A DNA stretch of 39,842 nt from Cryobacterium sinapicolor (GCF_004403465.1 NZ_SOGQ01000014.1:1-39842); one strand, 5' to 3'; positions 1-8,358 are shown, numbered from the stretch's first letter. Program-made: numbers and translations. Notes: generated by a model from the sequence alone, not told the origin.

Positions 1-109
1 CGCATACCAAGACTGGATCCATAGCTACAATCACCACAGGCCCCATACCGGCATCGGCGGCAAATCACCCATCGACCGCGTTCACAACGTCAATGGGAAG
101 AACAGCTAG
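1..109 (+). mobile_element. IS481-type transposase, C-terminal end (cut by window edge)
   Basis: The reading frame from base 2 to the TAG at 107-109 encodes 35 residues carrying the YNHHRPH and GGKSPIDRV motifs that close the DDE integrase-like domain of IS481-family transposases. The rest of the gene lies outside the window. Its stop overlaps the stop of the convergent radA (106-108), so there is no room for an ordinary IS end between the two genes. Either the last radA codons come from the insertion, or the element has lost its end. I saw no clear terminal inverted repeat in the following bases. Confidence 0.75.
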
Positions 110-1470
110 AACGCTCGATCGAGCTCGACGTCGCGTGCCGACTGGCCGGTCGCGATCGCCGCGGCCACCGCGGTGCCGATCGACCCGGCGTCGGCGTCGA
201 GACGGATGGTGAACCCGAGACGGGCGGCCTCGGCCGCCCGCAACTTGGCCGCCGTCACCGGCCGCACCTCTCCGGCCAGGCTGATCTCGCCGAAGGCCAC
301 GGCACCCTGGGCGATGGGCTTGTCTTTGAACGCGGACGCGATGGCGAGGGCGATGGCGAGGTCGGCGGCCGGCTCGGTGAGACGGATGCCGCCCACGGTC
401 GACACGTAGACATCCATGCTGCCCAGCCCTGACAGGCTCGCCCGGCGCTCAAGCACCGCGAGGAGCATCGCCACCCGTGAGGAGTCCACCCCGTTGGTGA
501 CGCGGCGGGGGTTCGGGGCCTGGGTCTTGATCACCAGGGCCTGCACTTCGACCGGCATCGCCCGGCGGCCCTCGAGCGCCACCGTGACGCAGGTGCCGGA
601 CACGGGGGTGGAGCCGCGGCTCATGAACAGCGCGCTCGGGTCGGGCACCTCGGCGATGCCGTCGCCGGTCATCTCGAAGCAGCCCACCTCGTCGGTCGAG
701 CCGAACCGGTTCTTGAGCGCACGCACGAAGCGCAGCGCGCTCTGCCGGTCACCCTCGAACTGGCACACCACGTCGACGAGGTGCTCGAGCAGGCGAGGCC
801 CGGCGATCGAGCCGTCTTTGGTGACATGCCCGACGAGCAGGATGGGCAGGTTGCGGTCTTTGGCCACCCGGATCAGCGTGGAGGCCACCTCCCGTACCTG
901 GCTGGGCATGCCCGCGAGACCGTCGGAGAGTGAGCTGGCCACCGTCTGCACCGAGTCGACGATGACCAGGTTGGGTTGCACGGCGTCGATCTGGCCGAGG
1001 ATGGTGGCCAGGTCGGTCTCTGCGGCGATGTACAGCTCGGGCTGCAGCGCCCCGGTGCGCTCGGCGCGCAGCCGGACCTGGCTGACCGACTCCTCGGCGC
1101 TGACGTAGAGCACGCGGGACTTGGCGGCCGCGGCTTTGGAGGCCACCTCGAGCAGCAGCGTGGACTTGCCGACGCCGGGCTCGCCGCTGAGCAGGATGAC
1201 CGAGCCGGGCACGATGCCGCCGCCCAGTACCCGGTCGAACTCGGCGATGCCGGTCGGCCAGTGCGAGACGGCCGTCGTGTCGACGTGCGTGATCGGGCGG
1301 GCGACACCGGGGCCGCTGACGCTGGCCGGCTTGAGTGCGCGCGCCAGGCTGGCCTTCTCGGTGGTGTCGACCACGGTGCCCCACTGCTGGCATTCGCCGC
1401 AGCGACCTGCCCACTTCAGGGTGGTCCAGCCACACTCGGTGCAGCGGAAGGAGGAAACGGGTCTGGCCAT
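106..1470 (-). CDS. radA: DNA repair protein RadA
   Basis: A 454-residue RadA, a RecA-like ATPase that helps process branched recombination intermediates. The N-terminus has the four-cysteine zinc finger (CTEC at residues 10-13, CGEC at 24-27). The Walker A motif GEPGVGKST is at 96-104, and the RadA-specific KNRFG motif is near residue 253. The C-terminal third is the Lon-protease-like domain. The length fits the family (about 450-480). The ATG at 1470 places the zinc finger correctly. The last residues run into the convergent IS481 transposase, whose stop overlaps this one, so the extreme C-terminus may not be ancestral. Confidence 0.95.
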   Translation of the reverse strand: MARPVSSFRCTECGWTTLKWAGRCGECQQWGTVVDTTEKASLARALKPASVSGPGVARPITHVDTTAVSHWPTGIAEFDRVLGGGIVPGSVILLSGEPGVGKSTLLLEVASKAAAAKSRVLYVSAEESVSQVRLRAERTGALQPELYIAAETDLATILGQIDAVQPNLVIVDSVQTVASSLSDGLAGMPSQVREVASTLIRVAKDRNLPILLVGHVTKDGSIAGPRLLEHLVDVVCQFEGDRQSALRFVRALKNRFGSTDEVGCFEMTGDGIAEVPDPSALFMSRGSTPVSGTCVTVALEGRRAMPVEVQALVIKTQAPNPRRVTNGVDSSRVAMLLAVLERRASLSGLGSMDVYVSTVGGIRLTEPAADLAIALAIASAFKDKPIAQGAVAFGEISLAGEVRPVTAAKLRAAEAARLGFTIRLDADAGSIGTAVAAAIATGQSARDVELDRAF

Positions 1471-1479
1471 TCTGTGAGC

Positions 1480-2391
1480 CTAGCTCGGGCCGCTGACACC
1501 GCCGGTTTCCAGGGTGCTCGCGGTCGGCGCCGATGCGGGTTCGGCGGCGGGGGAGGGGAGGCCGGCGGGCGGGGTGGCGGGCAGGTCGGCAGGCGCTTTG
1601 GGCGCATCGGCCCCGACCGGGTCGGCAGGCCGGATGCCCCGCTCCAGATGAGCACTCAGCGCCGGCAGGAACGCGTCGGCCCAGGCCCGGTAGCCACGGT
1701 TATTGGGGTGGAACAGGTCCCCCGCGACATGCGTGGCGACGCTGCGCAGCCCGAGCCGCTTGGTCGTGGCGTGCAACGGCACCACGGCGAGCCGGTGCTC
1801 CGCGGCCACCTGGCGGATGATGCGGTTGGCGACGGCGACCATCCGTTCGTTGCGGGGCAGGTGGAAGCAGGGCAGGTCGGCGACCAGGGCGTGCGAGGGG
1901 AGGGCTTGGAAGATTTGCCGGATGCCGGCCTCGAACACGGCGGCGTCCCAAAGGGCGATGTCGTTGGCGCCGATCGCGACCGTGACGATGTCGGGCGTGA
2001 GTTTCACGAACTTGGGCAACTGGTCGCGCACGGCGAGCTCGACAGTCGCGCCCGACACGCTCAGGTTCACCACGCGCACCGTTCTGCCGGTGGACAGACG
2101 GATGTGGTCGGTCAGGATTCCGACGTAGCCGCGGGGCGGGGAACTCGCCCCGATGCCCTGCGCGGCGCTATCTCCGATGACGGCGTAGAGCAGCGCGCCC
2201 TTGTCCTTGGCTCGGGTGCGCCACCAGAGGGAGTGCACCGGCAGGGTCTCGTTGAGAATCACTGAGCTCTCTGCGATGCGTCGCTGGAAGCCCCGGTAGT
2301 TGACGACGACGGCGGCACCAAGGCCGGCCGCGGTGGCCAGGGACCCGGCGGTCAGGACAAAGGAACGGAGCCTGTGGTTCGCGGTTATCAC
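1480..2391 (-). CDS. SGNH/GDSL hydrolase family protein
   Basis: An esterase or acyl-hydrolase of the SGNH fold, 303 residues if translation starts at the GTG at 2391. Residues about 10-30 form a hydrophobic segment, either a signal anchor or a signal peptide. Block I GDS is at about 73-75. Block III is the GAND motif in AIGANDI, and block V is DLFHPNN, supplying the catalytic Asp and His. The last 50 residues are rich in Pro and Ala and probably disordered. The frame stays open up to 2508, close to the tRNA gene, but that extension is Arg-rich and unlike the family, so the internal GTG is preferred although no clear ribosome site precedes it. The substrate is unknown; a membrane-associated lipase-like role is plausible. 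It ends 10 bases upstream of radA's start on the same strand, so the two are probably co-transcribed. Confidence 0.85.
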   Translation of the reverse strand: MITANHRLRSFVLTAGSLATAAGLGAAVVVNYRGFQRRIAESSVILNETLPVHSLWWRTRAKDKGALLYAVIGDSAAQGIGASSPPRGYVGILTDHIRLSTGRTVRVVNLSVSGATVELAVRDQLPKFVKLTPDIVTVAIGANDIALWDAAVFEAGIRQIFQALPSHALVADLPCFHLPRNERMVAVANRIIRQVAAEHRLAVVPLHATTKRLGLRSVATHVAGDLFHPNNRGYRAWADAFLPALSAHLERGIRPADPVGADAPKAPADLPATPPAGLPSPAAEPASAPTASTLETGGVSGPS

Positions 2392-2522
2392 CCGGAGAGA
2401 ATACCGCCCTGTGCTGGGTTGGCGCTGTTCCGGGGCGTTCGGGGCCGTTCGGGACCGTTCAGCGACGGATCTCCGCCGCAGCGATTGGCGCACGGCCCCT
2501 GATTTCAACTAAACTCTCCCTC

Positions 2523-2612
2523 GGTACCGTGTCCGAGCGGCCGAAGGTGCAACTCTCGAAAAGTTGTGTGGGGGAGACTCCACCGTGGGTTCAAATCCCA
2601 CCGGTACCGCCA
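2523..2612 (+). tRNA. tRNA-Ser (anticodon CGA)
   Basis: A class II tRNA with a long variable arm. The acceptor stem GGTACCG (2523-2529) pairs with CGGTACC (2602-2608), followed by discriminator G2609 and an encoded CCA (2610-2612). The anticodon stem CAACT/AGTTG encloses the loop CTCGAAA, giving anticodon CGA, which reads UCG. The T arm is GTGGG-TTCAAAT-CCCAC, and the variable arm has a GTGG/CCAC stem. A terminator hairpin follows at once. tRNA-Ser genes are frequent integration targets and the DNA downstream is mosaic, but I found no second copy of the 3' end in the window. Confidence 0.97.
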
Positions 2613-2617
2613 CAGAA

Positions 2618-2663
2618 ATCCCCCTGCATCCCTTTGTTTCACTGGGAAGCGGGGGGTTTTTTC
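2618..2663 (+). terminator. Rho-independent terminator of tRNA-Ser
   Basis: ATCCCCC at the left pairs with GGGGGGT at the right, with an inner TCCC/GGGA pairing. The hairpin is followed by a run of T. It starts six bases after the tRNA CCA. Confidence 0.8.
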
Positions 2664-2869
2664 TTGCCGGGATTGACCCAGCGGTAACGCCGCAGTAACG
2701 GAACACCTTGTGAGCGGGTGTGAGCAAGTGCGAGTTGAGGCGACACGCCCTCGCTCTTGTGAAGGGGACGAATCAACGCCCAATCTTCCACTGTGATCAC
2801 CCATCCAATCGTGGTCGAGTGGACTAGTTTTCAACCGTCGATTCTGGCTGGGTATTCAACCGTCGCTGA

Positions 2870-3064
2870 CAACAGGCGACCGGTGCGGCCCTTCCTTGGA
2901 GCCAGACGTATGAAACCTTTTCAACGCTCGGCGCATATGGGCGAGGCAATTTCAGTGCGCAGATGCATGACGGCGACACAATCACCTGTCAGATGCTTGT
3001 GGATGGCAAGGTCGTAATGGAGCTCGCATCAACTGGGGCGTACGCAATCGTCACTTGCGGGTGA
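2870..3064 (+). pseudogene. 3' remnant of an MmpS-like secreted protein gene
   Basis: An open frame of 64 residues begins right after an in-frame TGA at 2867-2869 and ends at the TGA at 3062-3064. It has no convincing start codon. The residues LPWSQT, then DTITCQMLVDGKVV and TGAYAIVTC, match the C-terminal half of MmpS-like or Ig-like secreted proteins of actinobacteria, which end in a beta-sandwich with two cysteines and a VDGKVV turn. The signal peptide and the first half of the domain are missing. It looks like a fragment left by a rearrangement near the tRNA. Confidence 0.55.
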
Positions 3065-3152
3065 AGTGCTCGCCCTCATCCACCACCCCTTTGGAGGTTG
3101 ATGCGATGGCCCGTCCATACGAATACCGCTGCTTTCATCTCTGATTTGGGGG

Positions 3153-3188
3153 GATCTCGGTCGCTAACCCGAGAGATCACCGTCTTTT
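3153..3188 (+). terminator. Possible hairpin terminator before the nuclease-like gene
   Basis: GATCTCGG (3153-3160) pairs with CCGAGAGATC (3169-3178) with one bulge, and a short T tract follows at 3184-3188. It could end transcription from the MmpS-like remnant side. The weak T tract keeps confidence low. Confidence 0.35.
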
Positions 3189-3279
3189 TGCCAGGCGCGA
3201 AAGCCAGTCCTGCCCCCACCGTATGGCGCATTCCCGATGACAACGTTTGGCCCGTCAACAGTTCGCTAGGCTCGACTCC

Positions 3280-3978
3280 ATGCTGCTCGATGACGACACG
3301 ATTACGCCCACCGCTCTCGCCGGCGAGCTCGGAGTGGATCCGCGTCAGGTGCGTGGGTGGCTTCGCGCGAATCAAATCCGCCCAGAGGTAGAACGGTGGC
3401 AGCCTTGGAGCCTCACCGACGATCAGGCTGACCTCGTTCGCCAGCACTTCGGAAGCGCAGGGGCCGCCGAGGCAGAATCGCGGCCGGCCTTCATCGGGGA
3501 GAGCTGGACCGTCGGACAGCTGCTTGGCACCTACGCTTCAATCCTCGAAGAACTCCGCAAGCGTGGACTTGTCCGGACCAACAACGCTCCCGTCGGCGAT
3601 CTGGCGGAGTACGCGGCGTCAATTGTCTACGGAGGCACGCTGGCACCGAATTCTGAGAAGGCCTACGACCTCATCGCATTAGACGGCCGACGTGTCCAGG
3701 TCAAGGTTCGGAACATCCGACCTGAGACGAGCCCGTCGGCTGTCTTCTCAGTGATCCGCTCATTCGGATTCGACGCGTGCATTTTCGTGCTCATCGACAC
3801 CCTGAATGATCGGGTGCAGGGCGCCTTTGAGTGGACGGCTGCTGAGGTTAAGGAATTCGGAGTCCACCGCGAGCACACCAATGGGATTGCGATCCGTGTC
3901 GGCCAGGCAGGACGGCACGGCATTGATCTCACAGATCAGGTTGACGAAGCATGGCGGGAGATGCTGGCATCGGTGTGA
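3280..3978 (+). CDS. HTH plus PD-(D/E)XK nuclease-like protein
   Basis: A 232-residue protein of unknown role. Residues 8-30 (TPTALAGELGVDPRQVRGWL) form a helix-turn-helix, so DNA binding is likely. The C-terminal half resembles the DUF6998 group: a helix with E110 (GDLAEYAA), then D130 (AYDLI), then Q140-x-K142 (VQVKVR). This is the E..D..QxK layout of a PD-(D/E)XK nuclease core, and the strand order fits. The frame also opens upstream at a TTG (3247), but the ATG at 3280 begins just before the HTH and gives a sensible N-terminus. It stands alone between decayed sequence and a small zinc-ribbon gene, downstream of tRNA-Ser. It may be a solitary restriction-like or phage-defence protein. The fold assignment is by motif only. 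Confidence 0.75.
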   Translation: MLLDDDTITPTALAGELGVDPRQVRGWLRANQIRPEVERWQPWSLTDDQADLVRQHFGSAGAAEAESRPAFIGESWTVGQLLGTYASILEELRKRGLVRTNNAPVGDLAEYAASIVYGGTLAPNSEKAYDLIALDGRRVQVKVRNIRPETSPSAVFSVIRSFGFDACIFVLIDTLNDRVQGAFEWTAAEVKEFGVHREHTNGIAIRVGQAGRHGIDLTDQVDEAWREMLASV

Positions 3979-4125
3979 GCCGCGTCATTGGCCTCAGCTG
4001 AGACGGAGAATGGTGTCCACGGGACGAAAATGGAAATGGCGCGTCATTCGCGACGCGGAAGACACCGCGTCCGGTTCCGCTCCCTCCAAAAGACCAACCC
4101 CCGGTGCGCGCGTAGTGGGGCCGTC

Positions 4126-4245
4126 ATGGACGACGACCTGGGTGCGCCGAACTGCAAACGCTGCTTGGTGCCTATGGTGATCGAGGGCACAGATGAAGGC
4201 CCCTACTGGTGCTGCCCAGAATGCCGCATCGTTCGGCTCGCTTGA
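4126..4245 (+). CDS. Small zinc-ribbon protein
   Basis: A 39-residue reading frame with a compact zinc-binding pattern: CKRC at residues 10-13 and CCPEC at 29-33, separated by an acidic loop and YW. This CxxC-x15-CCxxC spacing is that of a rubredoxin-like or treble-clef zinc ribbon. The upstream in-frame extension to 3988 is Arg- and Ser-rich and does not look coding, so the internal ATG at 4126 is chosen. The ribosome site (GTGGGG) is weak. Its function is unknown; proteins of this size and pattern occur as hypothetical proteins in actinobacteria. It lies 147 bases downstream of the nuclease-like gene on the same strand. Confidence 0.5.
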   Translation: MDDDLGAPNCKRCLVPMVIEGTDEGPYWCCPECRIVRLA

Positions 4246-4541
4246 GGTCCTTCTCCGTGATGGTGCTCGCCCGGAGAAGATCAGGGTCAAGGAGCATGCC
4301 CTTTCGATGCTTGATCGCAGCTCCGTTGCGATCGCCAAGACCGTGGCGCCGTACGCGGTGTCCCGGAAAGCCAACAATGTCCGCACCTTGGACCGCGAGG
4401 ATCCTGAACTTATCCGGCCGGCGAACGGAAGGGAGTAGCGACTGCAGTGTCGGCGATTCGAATTCGCTCGGCTGAAGGCCTTCAGTACGCGGGCGCGCTG
4501 GGGGCTGCTGCAGGGACTCGTTGATCATCTCAGTCCAAGCC
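4246..4541. other. Gap without a recognisable gene
   Basis: Several short overlapping frames are open here on both strands. The plus frame 4193-4438 gives a mixed-charge peptide that I cannot assign to a family, and it has no good ribosome site. Nothing here is supported as a gene, RNA or repeat. Confidence 0.4.
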
Positions 4542-5339
4542 CTATGCAGCGCCTGCCCCGGAGTGTCCGAGTTTCTTGGAAATCTCAGCTGCCGCCTGTT
4601 TCATCACGGGTTGGAGAGCGCGCATTCGTTCCATGGGCATGTACGGGGTTATGGCTGAAATGCTGATCGCCGCGACGACGGCTCCGCTTCCATTGCGCAC
4701 GGGGGCTGCCACACACCGGATGCCGGGTTCATTCTCCTCAAGGTCCAAGGTGGTTCCGACCGTGGCATACTCTGCCATCCGTTCCAAGAAGAGTGCCTTG
4801 ATCTCGGGCAGTGTGTCGGGGGCGTGATGTTCTTTGTCGAAGACGCTGCTCCATCGGCCGGGTTCGTCGAGGAGAAGCGCTTTTCCGATTCCGGTCTGGC
4901 TCAGCGGCATTCGATACCCGATACGCGAACGCATTTCAGCGCCGCGGGAGCCCGATATCTTGTCGACGTAGAGCACCTGCCCCTCTTCCTCGACGGCAAG
5001 GTGCACGGTGTCGAGGTATTTCTGGGACAGCAACTCTAGGTACGGTCGTGCGACAGTCGACGCCGGACTTTGATACAAGGCCTGGAAGCCGAGTTCTATC
5101 AGCGTGGGCCCGAGGCAGTAGTCGGCGCCGAGTGCGCTGCGGACGTAACCGAACTGTTGCAGCAGCTGAATGAGGCGGTGCGCCGTACTGCGACCCAGGC
5201 CGGTGGCCTCGCAGACTGACCGGAGATCCGTCGCGCCATCGCTGATGGCACGAATAATCTCCAACCCTCGTGCGAGCGTCTGTGTTCCGGCTGGTGGGGT
5301 CCGCAGACCCGAACGATCCGTTGGTTCCTGTGTGCTCAT
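4542..5339 (-). CDS. IclR family transcriptional regulator (probable galactonate repressor)
   Basis: A 265-residue IclR-type regulator. Residues about 18-75 are the winged HTH (TLARGLEIIRAIS... LGRSTAHRLIQLL). Residues about 90-258 are the effector-binding domain, with the usual GKALL and CVAAPV blocks. The ATG at 5339 follows GGAGG at eight bases. The frame is open further upstream, but that stretch crosses the promoter region. It is divergent from dgoKADT, with 140 bases between the starts containing a nested dyad, so it very likely controls those genes in response to galactonate or KDGal. In E. coli the same pathway is controlled by a GntR-family protein (DgoR), so this is a different regulator class on the same enzymes. 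Confidence 0.92.
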   Translation of the reverse strand: MSTQEPTDRSGLRTPPAGTQTLARGLEIIRAISDGATDLRSVCEATGLGRSTAHRLIQLLQQFGYVRSALGADYCLGPTLIELGFQALYQSPASTVARPYLELLSQKYLDTVHLAVEEEGQVLYVDKISGSRGAEMRSRIGYRMPLSQTGIGKALLLDEPGRWSSVFDKEHHAPDTLPEIKALFLERMAEYATVGTTLDLEENEPGIRCVAAPVRNGSGAVVAAISISAITPYMPMERMRALQPVMKQAAAEISKKLGHSGAGAA

Positions 5340-5365
5340 GCGAACGCCTCCGCTTAGTGAATTTT

Positions 5366-5409
5366 CAGTATATCCCGATATGTGGAACACCATTTGATAT
5401 ATAGGGATA
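5366..5409. promoter_or_regulatory. Divergent control region with nested dyad (IclR operator candidate)
   Basis: TATCCC (5371-5376) and GGGATA (5404-5409) form an outer inverted repeat. Inside it, ATAT (5378-5381) and ATAT (5397-5400) surround TGG-AACA-CCA (5383-5392). On the minus strand a -10-like TATACT (plus-strand bases 5367-5372) overlaps the left arm, which would let the IclR protein repress its own gene. No convincing -10 for the dgo operon was found. Confidence 0.4.
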
Positions 5410-5479
5410 GCTCGGTCAGTCTGATGTGCGAGAGCGGAAGCACAATCGCCGCGAACCGAATCTGAGGGAACACGAATCA

Positions 5480-6559
5480 ATGACGAGTCAAGGCCGCGCA
5501 CGAATGATTGGGCTGGACTGGGGTACGACCTCGTGCCGGGCGTTCCTTCTGGGTGACGACGGCGAAGTACTGGCCGAACGCCGCCAACAGTCTGGCGTGA
5601 AGGCGCTAACAGCATCCGCCGTGTCCGCAGGGACGCCGCGAACCGAAGCTTTTGAGAGAGCTTATGAGCAGCTGTGCGGGGAGTGGCTCGAGACCTTGCC
5701 GAAACTCCCGGTCGTTGCCTGCGGAATGGTTGGCAGTAACCAGGGTTGGGTTGAAACTCCCTACCGTTCGTTACCGGTTGATCTCGTCGACAACGGTTTT
5801 GTGATGACGACGGTTCCGGCACGGGATGGATCGGTGGTCCACATCATCCCCGGCCTGATCGCTGACCAGGGTGTGCCTGACGTAATTCGCGGCGAAGAGA
5901 CGCAAGTTCTAGGTGCGCTGGGTGAGAGCTCGTGGACCTCTGATAACTCCAACATAGATCGGATCGTCCTTCTGCCGGGAACGCATTCGAAATGGGTGCG
6001 CGTTGCCGGAACAACGGTCAGGGCATTCAAGACCTTTATGACGGGTGAGTTTTTTGCCCTGCTGACGACTGAGAGCACACTGTCCCAACTTGCGTCGCCC
6101 TCCGGGAATGCCAACTGGGAAGCGTTTGGCAAGGGCTTGGATGTTGCCGCTTCGGCGTCAGTTGGCGGGGGAATTCTGGGCACCGCGTTTTCCGCCCGTA
6201 CCCTCGCCATGACCGGGGGGATCGCCGCCGACGAAGTCGAGGATTACCTCTCGGGTCTGTTGATCGGCGACGAGGTGGCCTCGGCCTCGACGTTATGGCG
6301 GGAAGTCGACGTCGATGAGGTTCTCATTTGCGGTGAGGCGGATCTCAGCGAACGTTACAGGCGCGCGCTGGTCAAGTTTGATCTGCCCACGCCGCGTGGG
6401 ATCAGCGATTCGGCCGCCACCGGCATGTGGCGCCTTGCGGTCGCAGCCGGATTGGTCGGGCAGCTTGATCCATCCCATCCCACTCCGCAGGCTTCCCCTG
6501 TCTCCGCCAGGCAACAGCATCGCTCCGCATCAACCACCTATCGAGAGCCAGGAAATTGA
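5480..6559 (+). CDS. dgoK: 2-dehydro-3-deoxygalactonokinase
   Basis: Phosphorylates 2-keto-3-deoxy-D-galactonate (KDGal) with ATP to KDPGal, the second step of the De Ley-Doudoroff galactonate route. The N-terminal phosphate loop GLDWGTTSCRAFLL and the motifs CGMVGSNQGW, RGEETQVLG and LLPGTHSKW are characteristic of the family. The ATG at 5480 follows GAGGGA at about 10 bases and is preferred to an upstream frame extension. At 359 residues it is longer than E. coli DgoK (292). The last roughly 30 residues are rich in Ser, Thr, Gln and Pro and run into the start of dgoA, with a 4-base overlap (TTGA). This tail is probably not catalytic and may exist only to couple translation. Confidence 0.93.
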   Translation: MTSQGRARMIGLDWGTTSCRAFLLGDDGEVLAERRQQSGVKALTASAVSAGTPRTEAFERAYEQLCGEWLETLPKLPVVACGMVGSNQGWVETPYRSLPVDLVDNGFVMTTVPARDGSVVHIIPGLIADQGVPDVIRGEETQVLGALGESSWTSDNSNIDRIVLLPGTHSKWVRVAGTTVRAFKTFMTGEFFALLTTESTLSQLASPSGNANWEAFGKGLDVAASASVGGGILGTAFSARTLAMTGGIAADEVEDYLSGLLIGDEVASASTLWREVDVDEVLICGEADLSERYRRALVKFDLPTPRGISDSAATGMWRLAVAAGLVGQLDPSHPTPQASPVSARQQHRSASTTYREPGN

Positions 6560-7209
6560 CAGAATCATCCAGCGCACTGCCACGCACCTTTATCGGCCTG
6601 ATCGCCATCCTCCGCGGGCTTACCGTCTCAGACGCCGTCTCCGTCGGCGAGTGTCTTTACGAGTCCGGCTTCAGAACGCTGGAAGTTCCGCTCAACTCCC
6701 CCGACCCGCTTCTAACCATCAGTGCCCTTAAAGAGGCGCTGCCCGCGAACTGCATGGTCGGGGCAGGCACAGTCCTCACCGTCAAGCAGGTGCGGCAGTG
6801 TCACGAAGCCGGCGCACAGATCATCGTGTCTCCCAACACGGATGTCGCTGTCATCGCCGAAACGATTCGCCTGGGAATGCTGAGTTTCCCGGGCGCCGCC
6901 ACACCGAGTGACGCGTTCGCTGCGATCGGCGCCGGCGCCACAAGCGTCAAAATCTTCCCCGCAGACCAAGTGGGGATCAACGGGCTCAAGGCCTGGACTG
7001 CAGTCGTACCCAAAGAAATCGGTCTCATCCCGGTAGGTGGCGTCGATGCCGCCAACATCGGGGAATGGATGGCCGCCGGAGCAACCGGCTTTGGGATCGG
7101 CTCGTCACTGTACAAACCAGGCATCGCTGTCGAAGAACTTCGCCAGCGCGCTATTGCCATGATTGCAGCCTGGGCATCGTCGCTCGACTCGACAAGGAAG
7201 TCAGAATGA
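6556..7209 (+). CDS. dgoA: 2-dehydro-3-deoxy-6-phosphogalactonate aldolase
   Basis: Cleaves KDPGal into pyruvate and glyceraldehyde 3-phosphate. It has 217 residues, similar to the family (about 205). The TIM-barrel motifs of the KDPG/KDPGal aldolases are present: IAILRGL, VPLNSP, GAGTVL, SPNTD and SVKIFPADQ. The Schiff-base lysine is K132. The PLNSP block favours the galacto over the gluco enzyme. The start is a TTG at 6556, inside the dgoK stop and after AGGA, so translation is probably coupled. Its own stop overlaps the dgoD start (ATGA at 7206-7209). Confidence 0.93.
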   Translation: MTESSSALPRTFIGLIAILRGLTVSDAVSVGECLYESGFRTLEVPLNSPDPLLTISALKEALPANCMVGAGTVLTVKQVRQCHEAGAQIIVSPNTDVAVIAETIRLGMLSFPGAATPSDAFAAIGAGATSVKIFPADQVGINGLKAWTAVVPKEIGLIPVGGVDAANIGEWMAAGATGFGIGSSLYKPGIAVEELRQRAIAMIAAWASSLDSTRKSE

Positions 7210-8354
7210 AGATCACCAAACTCACCACCTACTCGGTTCCGCCGCGTTGGCTCTTTTTGAAGATTGAGACAGACGAAGGAATCGTCGGGTGGGGCGAACC
7301 CGTCCTGGAGGGTCGAGCGGCCACCGTCGCAGCCGCTGTGGAAGAGCTTTCCGACTATGTCATCGGCAAGGATCCGCGCAACATTGAGGACATCTGGACC
7401 GTGCTGTACCGCGCCGGCTTCTACCGGGGTGGCGGCATCCACATGAGCGCCCTCGCCGGCATCGATCAGGCCCTGTGGGACATCAAGGGCAAGGCACTCG
7501 GCATTCCCGTGCACGAAATGCTCGGCGGCAAGGTCCGCGACAAGATCCGCGTGTACTCCTGGATTGGCGGAGACCGACCCTCCGACACGGCCGCCGCCGC
7601 AAGGGATGCAGTCGGACGTGGCTTCACTGCTGTGAAAATGAACGGCACGGAGGAATTGCAGTTCATCGATACCTGGGACAAGGTCGAGAAATGCATCGCT
7701 AACGTGACAGCGGTTCGGGAAGCCGTCGGAACCAATGTCGGTATCGGCGTGGACTTCCACGGTCGCGTTCACAAGCCAATGGCGAAGGTGCTCATCAAAG
7801 AGCTAGAGCCGTTCAAGCTGATGTTCATCGAGGAGCCGGTTCTGAGCGAGAACGTGAGCAGCCTTCTAGACGTCATGCGGAATACTCCCACGCCCATTGC
7901 CCTCGGCGAACGCCTGTTCTCTCGCTGGGACTTCAAGGACATCATTTCCAGCGGCGCGGTGGATATCATCCAACCCGATCCCTCCCACTGTGGCGGCATC
8001 ACGGAAACCCGCAAGGTTGCAGCCATGGCCGAGGCCTACGACGTCGCCGTCGCACTGCATTGTCCGCTCGGGCCGATCGCCCTCGCTGCCTGCTTGCAGT
8101 TGGACGCGAACCTCTATAACGCATTCATCCAGGAGCAGAGCCTGGGTATTCACTACAACAAGTCCAATGACCTTCTTGACTACGTCGTAGACCCCTCCGT
8201 GTTCGCCTACAACGACGGAATGGTGTCGCTTCCCGACGGGCCTGGCCTCGGAATCGAAGTGAATGAGGACTACGTGATCGAACGCGCCAAAGAAGGTGCG
8301 CGCTGGCGCAACCCGGTGTGGCGTCACGCCGACGGCTCCTTCGCGGAGTGGTAA
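7206..8354 (+). CDS. dgoD: D-galactonate dehydratase
   Basis: Dehydrates D-galactonate to KDGal, the first pathway step. It is an enolase-superfamily enzyme of 382 residues, the same length as E. coli DgoD. The known catalytic and Mg-binding residues fall at identical numbers: D183 and H185 (VDFHGR), E209 (FIEEP), E235 (GERL) and H285 (HCPLGP). The C-terminus [15 protein letters not shown] also matches closely. This makes the substrate assignment firm, not just a family-level one. The ATG overlaps the dgoA stop. Confidence 0.97.
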   Translation: MKITKLTTYSVPPRWLFLKIETDEGIVGWGEPVLEGRAATVAAAVEELSDYVIGKDPRNIEDIWTVLYRAGFYRGGGIHMSALAGIDQALWDIKGKALGIPVHEMLGGKVRDKIRVYSWIGGDRPSDTAAAARDAVGRGFTAVKMNGTEELQFIDTWDKVEKCIANVTAVREAVGTNVGIGVDFHGRVHKPMAKVLIKELEPFKLMFIEEPVLSENVSSLLDVMRNTPTPIALGERLFSRWDFKDIISSGAVDIIQPDPSHCGGITETRKVAAMAEAYDVAVALHCPLGPIALAACLQLDANLYNAFIQEQSLGIHYNKSNDLLDYVVDPSVFAYNDGMVSLPDGPGLGIEVNEDYVIERAKEGARWRNPVWRHADGSFAEW

Positions 8355-8358
8355 ACCG

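Noticed and set aside
976..2265. Long plus-strand frame of 429 residues across radA and the SGNH gene
   Set aside because: It is a GC-driven shadow on the opposite strand of two clear minus-strand genes; its composition is Gly/Arg/Asp-rich and without motifs.
2523..2612. Second attachment-site copy of the tRNA-Ser 3' end
   Set aside because: I looked downstream for a repeat of the T-arm and acceptor sequence and saw none within the window.
4172..4528. 118-residue minus-strand frame near the zinc-ribbon gene
   Set aside because: No ribosome site and no motif, and it overlaps the better-supported zinc-ribbon frame.
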